A DNA stretch of 11,239 bases, from positions 1 to 11,239 of the forward strand of contig MDVS01000057.1 of assembly GCA_001940645.1 (NCBI GenBank), read 5' to 3'. This stretch comes from Candidatus Heimdallarchaeota archaeon LC_3. GTDB lineage: Archaea; Asgardarchaeota; Heimdallarchaeia; Hodarchaeales; LC-3. This document shows positions 1 through 4,283 of this stretch, piece after piece (within the stretch, counting starts at the first letter, position 1; each line of letters opens with the position of its first letter). Position numbers and translations under genes: made by a program. The notes under the pieces were generated by a model. The model was not told where the DNA came from and did not search any database. It saw only the letters and a list, made by a program, of their open reading frames with translations.

Positions 1-360
1 GGTGCCCCCTCCAACATGATTATGTTGATAGGCAGCACCATGTACCTCTTTTCCATATCTCCTCATTGAAGTATCGTCAAGAGAAACTACTACTCGTTCT
101 CGACCATCAATGTTACTAAATCGCTTAGAAAGGTCTTCTTTCAGAATTTGAAGGTAGGGACGACTTCGAAGAAGCGAATAACGTATCTTTCGTGCGGAAA
201 TATTATCTATTCCTGTTCGTTCTAAGCTTTGAATACTTTTTCTACGACCTGCAATTAAATGATCGCATAATGCTGCCATGTTTATATTTTGGCTGCCATA
301 GCTCCAAGGGAATGTTTTTAAACTCTGTTGAATGAATTCTCGTATGGGAGGGAAGAACAT
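1..360 (-). CDS. DDE transposase, N-terminal part (cut by window edge)
   Basis: Reading the minus strand from ATG at 360 gives 120 uninterrupted residues that run off base 1. The start is MFFPPIREFIQQSLKTFPWS. Near residues 92-106 comes a hydrophobic strand followed by SLDDTSMRRYGKEVHG, and the visible part ends in YQHNHVGGGT. A hydrophobic strand ending in Asp-Asp-Thr, then a Lys/Gly-rich turn and a Gln-x-x-x-x-Gly segment, is the first catalytic-aspartate region of IS4/IS701-like DDE transposases; the remaining catalytic residues lie outside the window. The frame stays open upstream to a stop near 400, so GTG (372) or TTG (375) could be the true start. It probably marks an insertion sequence at the edge of the toxin-antitoxin cluster. 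The family assignment beyond 'DDE' is tentative, and no terminal inverted repeat could be identified with only one end visible. Confidence 0.75.
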   Translation of the reverse strand, partial: MFFPPIREFIQQSLKTFPWSYGSQNINMAALCDHLIAGRRKSIQSLERTGIDNISARKIRYSLLRSRPYLQILKEDLSKRFSNIDGRERVVVSLDDTSMRRYGKEVHGAAYQHNHVGGGT

Positions 361-552
361 GGTTTGAATCACCAATTCTTCTATGTTTTTCTCTCCCTTC
401 TAAATTTTATGAATTTTGTCGGAATACAGAAATTTATGTAAAAAGTATGTTAATTATAATTTTGATTAAAAAATTAAATATTCTTTTTGATATTAATTTT
501 TATCAACTTTTACAATAATAAAATCATAATCACCTAGATTTTAGGACTCGAA

Positions 553-816
553 TCATATTACTTCGTTAATATATTGGATTTTAAATTGAGCAATAACACT
601 ATCATCAGTAGGAGATTGACTAACTAAATAATCATCGTAAGAGTGAGCATAAACAGTTAAGCCTGTGAGAGGATAATTAGGAGCATTCTTTAAAAATGGA
701 AATATTTTTACATTATACTCGCTGAAAACATATTTCTCAATCGTTTGTTTTGATATTTTTTCAGTAATGCTATGAAATGGTAGAGTAACATTTCCAGTAT
801 TCGTGGAAAAAAGAAA
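553..816 (-). pseudogene. Remnant of an unassigned protein (C-terminal part, no start codon)
   Basis: An 87-codon open frame on the minus strand runs from just after a TAA (817-819) to a TGA at 553. It contains no ATG, GTG or TTG near its beginning. The residues look like real protein, with mixed composition and phrases such as VTLPFHSITEKISKQTIEKY, LKNAPNYPLTGLTVYAHSYD and a C-terminal AQFKIQYINEVI. I do not recognise the family. The missing start and the AT-rich non-coding sequence on both sides suggest the 3' end of a gene whose front has been deleted, perhaps when the neighbouring insertion sequence arrived. A chance open frame is possible but less likely given the composition. Confidence 0.4.
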
Positions 817-843
817 TTATTTCTAGTTAAAAATAAATTAAAA

Positions 844-1254
844 TTAAAATTTGTTTACTTTATATAATTTTGTTGCTTTCTTTCCCGTTATTGTTGGATA
901 ATCTTTTAAATTATTCGTTATTAAGTATAAATTCTCTTTAGTTACAGTTGCTGCAATTAAGCAATCCCTAAAGAAATATTGTGGTCCTCTAGGATCGTTT
1001 TTAAAATTTTCTGTAATTTTAATTGCTATTTCAGCCATTTCTCTATTAATAGCGAGGCATTCTATTTTCAATTTCTTGAAAAATTCAAGAAAAAGGGAAT
1101 ATTTTTTCCTAACATAATAAATGAATCCTAATTCTAGAAAAACAACTGAATTTACGAATAAGGATATTTTTTTTTCGGTAACTTCTTGCTGGATTTTTCG
1201 CAGAAATTCTTTATCATTAAATGAATTTGTATCTAAAAATAGTTTATTGGTCAG
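844..1254 (-). CDS. vapC: VapC-type PIN-domain ribonuclease toxin, apparent CTG start (pair 1)
   Basis: The frame encodes 136 residues with the layout of a PIN-domain RNase: LFLDTN at 5-10 (first catalytic Asp, D8), Glu41 in the VVFLELGF stretch, D97 in FFRDCLIAAT, and D118 in LITNNLKDYP. These are the four acidic positions that bind Mg2+ in VapC toxins, so the catalytic site looks complete. The length is normal. The start is odd. The frame opens after a TGA and the only start-like codon before the first catalytic Asp is CTG (1254-1252), which sits exactly where VapC proteins begin (x-T-N-K-L-F-L-D). The next usable codon, TTG at 1071, would delete half of the domain. The CTG lies inside the last codons of the upstream antitoxin (11-base overlap), so translation coupled to the antitoxin is likely. 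Alternatively, this is a start-lost gene. The target RNA cannot be predicted. Confidence 0.8.
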   Translation of the reverse strand: MTNKLFLDTNSFNDKEFLRKIQQEVTEKKISLFVNSVVFLELGFIYYVRKKYSLFLEFFKKLKIECLAINREMAEIAIKITENFKNDPRGPQYFFRDCLIAATVTKENLYLITNNLKDYPTITGKKATKLYKVNKF

Positions 1255-1519
1255 TTTTCATGCCTTCTTTGATAAAAGATACCTTTGAATGCTTGATTGT
1301 TTGTTCTAGAAGATCATCAGATAAAACTGATGTAAATTTCTCAATCAAATCATCTATAGTATCAATTTTTTGATTATTATCAGAATTTGAAGATATTTTT
1401 TCTTCAATTACAATATTGTTATTTAAAATACGATTTATTACATCGTTCATTGATTCTCCGGGTTCTTTGAGCTTATTTAGAATTTTCCAAGTCTCTTTAT
1501 CAACATGTATAGTTGTCAT
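1244..1519 (-). CDS. vapB: VapB-type antitoxin (pair 1)
   Basis: This 91-residue protein begins MTTIHVDKETWKILNKLK, followed by EPGESMNDVINRIL. A short beta strand, helix, Gly-Glu-Ser turn and second helix form the DNA-binding N-terminus common in archaeal VapB antitoxins of ribbon-helix-helix type. Residues 37-60 are a polar linker, and the C-terminal region (DLIEKFTSVLSDDLLEQTIK) is the part expected to fold on the toxin and block its active site. It precedes and overlaps the PIN toxin on the same strand, the usual antitoxin-first order. Its start codon lies one base from a perfect 14-bp palindrome, consistent with autoregulation. The gene appears intact and ends in TAA. Confidence 0.85.
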   Translation of the reverse strand: MTTIHVDKETWKILNKLKEPGESMNDVINRILNNNIVIEEKISSNSDNNQKIDTIDDLIEKFTSVLSDDLLEQTIKHSKVSFIKEGMKTDQ

Positions 1520-1520
1520 A

Positions 1521-1544
1521 TGATAATATTATCAAATGATTTGA
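1521..1544. promoter_or_regulatory. Predicted vapB1 operator: two overlapping palindromes
   Basis: TGATAATATTATCA (1521-1534) is a perfect 14-bp palindrome directly upstream of the vapB1 start codon. It overlaps a second palindrome, TCAAAT-g-ATTTGA (1532-1544). A TATA-like element for the minus strand (ATTTAAAAA, about 1547-1555) lies just beyond, so a bound antitoxin would cover the start region. VapB dimers of RHH type typically bind such palindromes in their own promoters; binding here is inferred. The region up to 1605 also carries the divergent promoter of the RHH pseudogene, with a TTTATATTTATA stretch at 1569-1580 about 26 bases before its ATG. Confidence 0.55.
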
Positions 1545-1605
1545 GTTTTTAAATATTCCCAAGATTCATTTATATTTATACAGTTGTTGGTATTAAAAAT
1601 ATTAT

Positions 1606-1974
1606 ATGGGAAAAATCACATTTCGGTTGTCAGATAAAGATTTGGAATTTCTAGAGTATGTTTCAGAAAATACAGGTCAATCTAAAAGTAGTATTTATCG
1701 GAACAATGCGGTAGAAGAATTTCATAACTAGGAGAAACAATATTTACTGAGAAAACATGCTTCTGGAACCACTGGGTTCAAGAAAATGTGTATAATAGCA
1801 GAAATGACCTTAACTGAAGGAATGCTATTCATTAAGGAGAATGAGATAGAACCACCGATAGCAAAAAAGGTAGATGATTATACCTCAAAAATAAGTAAAA
1901 CAATTCCTCCAAAAGAATTATTCAAAAATGGAAAGGTTTCAAAAAGAGAATCACAAAAATTAGATAAAAATTAG
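1606..1974 (+). pseudogene. RHH + UPF0175-like antitoxin, interrupted by an amber codon
   Basis: The 123-codon frame starts MGKITFRLSDKDLEFLEYVS, an RHH-like N-terminus, and ends in the same C-terminus as its paralogues (KELFKNGKV..KRESQKLDKN). Codon 42 (1729-1731) is TAG where the paralogues at 6645 and 8844 have TGG (Trp), a one-base change. Residues after the stop (YLLRKHASGTTGFKKMCIIA..) correspond to the UPF0175-like helix-turn-helix part. Codons around the stop remain in frame and well conserved, so decay is recent, or the amber codon is read through. An internal ATG at 1786 could give only a 62-residue tail. The gene is divergent from vapB1 with an 86-base shared promoter region, and leaderless start is likely. 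Confidence 0.75.
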
Positions 1975-1991
1975 AGTAGACTTCGATAATT

Positions 1992-2310
1992 CTACTCATT
2001 ATTTTTCTTCATTTGATCTAAGATTTTCTGAATATTTATTTCTAATTCAGGAATGTCTTTCTCGACCACTTACTAAGTCAACTCAAGGTCTACATCAAAA
2101 TACTGGTGAATTAGAATATCATGCATGCCAATAATATCTCTCCAAGGTATATTTTATTATTTGCTTTTTAAATCATTCGGTATATTTTTAATAACCCCAC
2201 CAATAATTTCCAATCGTCTAATTACTGAATTTTGAATTTGAATTGAACCAATAAATTCATTATGATGTGAACTAGCAGTATAGTCTTTGATTAATTCAAA
2301 ATATATTCTA
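1992..2310 (-). pseudogene. hepT: HepT (DUF86) HEPN toxin remnant, copy A
   Basis: Reading the minus strand gives a HepT-like sequence in one continuous frame: RRLEIIGG..KNIPNDLK, NIPWRDIIGM, then DILIHQYFDVDLELT, and a C-terminal VEKDIPELEINIQKILDQ. This is the order of HEPN-domain HepT RNases or toxins, whose catalytic motif is R-x4-H. Here the Arg of that motif is His (CAT for CGT in copy B), and four in-frame stops are present (two adjacent after LKSK, two adjacent after DLELT). The N-terminal ~15 residues and the partner MntA gene are absent. It is non-functional and more decayed than copy B. It converges on the RHH pseudogene with only 17 bases between the two stop codons. Confidence 0.8.
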
Positions 2311-2392
2311 TTTTGGACCATTTCTTATCCGTTATATGAGTAAGTAAGGTAATCAAATCCTATTGAAAAAAACTCTGTCAAAATAAGAAAAC

Positions 2393-2423
2393 ATCTAGTA
2401 AAGTTTATTAAGATATACTAGAT
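2393..2423. promoter_or_regulatory. Promoter with paired CTAG-centred sites around the TATA box
   Basis: ATCTAGTA (2393-2400) and its exact reverse complement TACTAGAT (2416-2423) flank AAGTTTATTAAGATA, which contains a TATA-like element (TTTATTA, 2404-2410). The TATA element is 24-30 bases before the ATG at 2434, the spacing expected of a leaderless archaeal transcript. The two sites are 23 bp apart centre to centre, about two helical turns, so they face the same side of the DNA. A dimeric regulator could occlude the promoter; the HTH protein encoded immediately downstream is the obvious candidate. The arrangement is visible in the sequence, while binding is inferred. Confidence 0.5.
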
Positions 2424-2433
2424 ATATTATATT

Positions 2434-2853
2434 ATGAGTCTGAAATATTTAATTCAAACTAAAAAGCTTGAATTTAGTTTTAATGAAATTAGACAACTGT
2501 TACAGTTAAGTGAGGGATACACACGGCAACTGGTGGCTAAAATGGTCAAAGAAAAAGTATTAAATCAAACTAAACCTAAAAAAGATAAACGTTTTATTGT
2601 TTATTCATTAGAATGGTCATTAGTACGTAACTATTTACTGACAGGTCCCTCTGATTTCGATGAAATCATCTTAAGCATTGTTGAGAAAAAACATCATGGT
2701 TATTATGTAGCAATAGATGATTTTCATGTTAAAGCAGTTGCAGAAACACTTATGGAGCTAACACAAACTATTGGTGTCTTGAAGGCAGATTCAACAGTCC
2801 TGGTAACAAATGCAGGAACGCCTAAACATCAACTTACCTTAGGATTATCTTGA
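2434..2853 (+). CDS. Winged-helix/HTH protein paired with a retropepsin-like protease
   Basis: This 139-residue cytosolic protein has no signal or membrane segment. Residues ~12-55 (FSFNEIRQLLQLSEGYTRQL, then VAKMVKEKVLNQTKPKKDKRF) read as a helix-turn-helix followed by a basic wing, as in winged-helix regulators and some abortive-infection antitoxins. The C-terminal half (about 70-139: DEIILSIVEKKHHGYYVAIDDF.. to the end) has no family I recognise. It ends 9 bases before the protease gene at 2863, so the two are almost surely cotranscribed. A leaderless start at 2434 is favoured because a TATA-like element lies 24-30 bases upstream and no Shine-Dalgarno is present. Two matching 8-bp sites flank that TATA box, suggesting it represses its own operon. 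A toxin-antitoxin-like role is speculative. Confidence 0.7.
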   Translation: MSLKYLIQTKKLEFSFNEIRQLLQLSEGYTRQLVAKMVKEKVLNQTKPKKDKRFIVYSLEWSLVRNYLLTGPSDFDEIILSIVEKKHHGYYVAIDDFHVKAVAETLMELTQTIGVLKADSTVLVTNAGTPKHQLTLGLS

Positions 2854-2862
2854 GAGATTATT

Positions 2863-3249
2863 ATGATCAATATACAAACTTGTTGGGACTTTTCAGAGGA
2901 TGAAAAACCAATGATACCAGTTATACCGATTACAATATTATCAATAGAAGATAATAAGTCTGAATTATTCTTCAAAGTCGATTCTGGATATGCAGGTGCA
3001 CTAGGCATAACCTCTGAGGTAAGTAAAAAATTAAATTTAATAAAAATGGGAATGATTAAAATTATGTCTCCTATGGGCGAAAAATTGGTTCCATATTATC
3101 AAACATATGTTGAAAATAATGAATGGGGACTGAAGACCAGTCTAGCTTATGCTATTGAGACACCTAGACTTTTAGCCGGAAGATCATTGTTTAAAGGGAA
3201 AAAATTAATGTTAGATTTTGAAGAAAACCAAGTATGTATATTAAATTAA
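2863..3249 (+). CDS. Retropepsin-like clan AA aspartic protease
   Basis: The protein has 128 residues, the size of a single-lobe retropepsin domain that acts as a homodimer. The catalytic motif is FKVDSGYAGALGIT, with Asp40 in D-S-G (a variant of D-T-G). Then follow EVSKKLNL and, near residues 103-119, LLAGRSLFKGKKLMLDFEEN. The hydrophobic-hydrophobic-Gly-Arg plus 'L-x-L-D-F' ending is typical of small prokaryotic clan AA proteases. It has no signal peptide or transmembrane segment, so it should act in the cytoplasm. GAGAG at 2852-2856 is a weak ribosome-binding site. It follows the HTH gene by 9 bases, and cleavage of that regulator is an attractive but unproven idea. The gene looks intact and ends in TAA. 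Confidence 0.75.
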   Translation: MINIQTCWDFSEDEKPMIPVIPITILSIEDNKSELFFKVDSGYAGALGITSEVSKKLNLIKMGMIKIMSPMGEKLVPYYQTYVENNEWGLKTSLAYAIETPRLLAGRSLFKGKKLMLDFEENQVCILN

Positions 3250-3309
3250 TCTTAGATTTATTATGATTAATATTTGTCTAATCTTAAATTAACCCGTAAC
3301 ATTTTTAAG

Positions 3310-3328
3310 TTTATAAAATACTCAGTAT
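3310..3328 (+). promoter_or_regulatory. Predicted promoter and operator of vapBC pair 2
   Basis: TTTATAAAATA (about 3310-3320) is a strong TATA-like element, preceded by an A-rich stretch. ATACTcAGTAT (3318-3328) is an 11-bp palindrome overlapping its downstream edge, a plausible VapB binding site. Transcription would begin near 3340, just before the ribosome-binding site GAGGT (3340-3344) of vapB2. Position and symmetry are seen; function is inferred. Confidence 0.4.
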
Positions 3329-3351
3329 ACTTGGTGTTCGAGGTATTATTG

Positions 3352-3627
3352 ATGTCTACTGTTAAATTTTCTAACATTGAGAAACTTAAAGAAATTCAAT
3401 CAAGGATTTATTTAAAAACAAAGCGAACAATGACACAACAAGAAATATTAGAAAGAGCAATTTCAGTCATAGATAAAAACATTGATCTAATCATAGAACA
3501 ATTAATACCAGGAACAAAAAAATATACAGAAGAAGAAATTACAAAATTCTTAGGCAAATCAACAAATTGGGGGAAAGATACAAAGCGTTTGTCTAAAAGT
3601 ATAGATCAGATTCTTTATGAAAAGTGA
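3352..3627 (+). CDS. vapB: VapB-type antitoxin (pair 2)
   Basis: This is a 91-residue protein from ATG at 3352. That start is chosen because GAGGT (3340-3344) lies 7 bases ahead and the sequence then begins MSTVKFSNIEKLKEIQSRIY, the normal antitoxin N-terminus. A TTG at 3274 would add a hydrophobic extension with no ribosome-binding site. Residues 1-45 (through LKTKRTMTQQEILERAISVI) match the strand-helix-helix pattern of VapB RHH proteins with a 'TQQEILE' second helix. The C-terminal part (KKYTEEEITKFLGKS..) is polar and helical and should bind the toxin. It precedes the PIN toxin on the same strand and is intact. Confidence 0.8.
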   Translation: MSTVKFSNIEKLKEIQSRIYLKTKRTMTQQEILERAISVIDKNIDLIIEQLIPGTKKYTEEEITKFLGKSTNWGKDTKRLSKSIDQILYEK

Positions 3628-3631
3628 TATC

Positions 3632-4048
3632 ATGTCTATTTTCATCGATACTGGCTATTTTGTATCTGTAGTAAATAAGGATGACGAAAATCATCAAAGA
3701 TCAAAAGATTTATCAAAAGATATTCTTTCTGGAGAATATGGAATAAGATATACTAGTGATTATATCTTAGATGAAGCCATATCACTAACTTGGAGACAAA
3801 CGAAAAGAAAGGATTTGGTAACACAAGTATTTCAAATGTTCTCAGGAAAAGAAGCAATTGTAAATGTATTATTGATCTTAGAGAAGCATATCGAGCCTAT
3901 ATGGGAGAAATTCTTGAGATACTCCACAATACAAAAACCGTTAAGCTTTACAGATTGCTCAACACTCATATTAATTGAAGAAAAAAAAATCGATCATCTA
4001 CAAAGTTTTGATGAAGAATTTGATGGTTTAGTCTCAAAAGTGAGTTAA
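3632..4048 (+). CDS. vapC: VapC-type PIN-domain ribonuclease toxin (pair 2)
   Basis: This is a 138-residue PIN-domain RNase starting MSIFIDTGYF with the catalytic Asp at position 6. The other acidic positions are Glu48 (SDYILDEAIS), Asp108 (LSFTDCSTLI) and Asp127 (LQSFDEEFDG). All four metal-binding positions are present, so the enzyme should be active against RNA when free of its antitoxin. An in-frame ATG at 3617 would add MKSDI and overlap vapB2 by 11 bases; the 3632 start is preferred because it gives the standard VapC N-terminus, with GTGAT just ahead. The gene ends in TAA, followed by a T-rich tract. This is the cleanest classical VapBC pair in the window. Confidence 0.85.
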   Translation: MSIFIDTGYFVSVVNKDDENHQRSKDLSKDILSGEYGIRYTSDYILDEAISLTWRQTKRKDLVTQVFQMFSGKEAIVNVLLILEKHIEPIWEKFLRYSTIQKPLSFTDCSTLILIEEKKIDHLQSFDEEFDGLVSKVS

Positions 4049-4079
4049 ATTAATTATTAATTATTTAATTTAAATACGA

Positions 4080-4089
4080 TTTTTCTTTT
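4080..4089 (+). terminator. T-rich transcription terminator after vapC2
   Basis: TTTTTCTTTT begins 31 bases past the vapC2 stop codon and is followed by CCCC and another T5 tract at 4096-4100. Archaeal RNA polymerase terminates at such T runs without a hairpin. The 235-base gap up to 4283 holds nothing else coding that I can support. Confidence 0.4.
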
Positions 4090-4150
4090 CCCCACTTTTT
4101 GATAGCCAAATCTGAATATTTATGAATCATAGCATTATAAAATGTTTGTT

Positions 4151-4157
4151 AAGGAGG
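4151..4157 (+). promoter_or_regulatory. Orphan Shine-Dalgarno AAGGAGG
   Basis: AAGGAGG is the strongest ribosome-binding sequence in the window, yet no ATG, GTG or TTG follows at usable distance. Downstream an ATA at 4168 opens a frame of only about 17 codons ending in TAA. It may be a relic of a lost gene, an overlap with the short frame from ATG 4122, or chance. Confidence 0.3.
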
Positions 4158-4283
4158 AAATAGAAACATATATCTAAGAAACTACCATCATTATGCAGGA
4201 AAAATAATAAAAGCATTTTAATAGTTATGAATCTAATATAATTTCTAAAACCTACAAATATTCTAATATAAAAGGGGATAAAA

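Larger units (their letters stand above)
1606..2310. repeat. Direct repeat copy A (RHH antitoxin gene plus HepT remnant)
   Basis: This stretch and 8844-9545 are near-identical over roughly 0.7 kb in the same orientation, with scattered substitutions and a few one-base indels. Homology starts essentially at the start codon of the RHH gene and fades inside the 5' end of the HepT remnant; sequences outside differ. Both copies therefore contain an RHH gene on the plus strand converging on a HepT gene on the minus strand. Copy A lacks the MntA gene that follows in copy B. Confidence 0.85.

Noticed and set aside
1606..2310. The repeat as an insertion sequence or transposon
   Set aside because: It encodes no transposase, shows no terminal inverted repeats, and its border coincides with a start codon, so segmental duplication or recombination between TA loci is a better explanation.
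3274..3351. N-terminal extension of VapB2 from a TTG start at 3274
   Set aside because: The ATG at 3352 has a good ribosome-binding site (GAGGT) and gives the normal antitoxin N-terminus; the extension crosses the TATA box and palindrome.
3790..3978. 62-residue plus-strand open frame
   Set aside because: It lies wholly within vapC2 in another frame, while vapC2 has all PIN catalytic residues.
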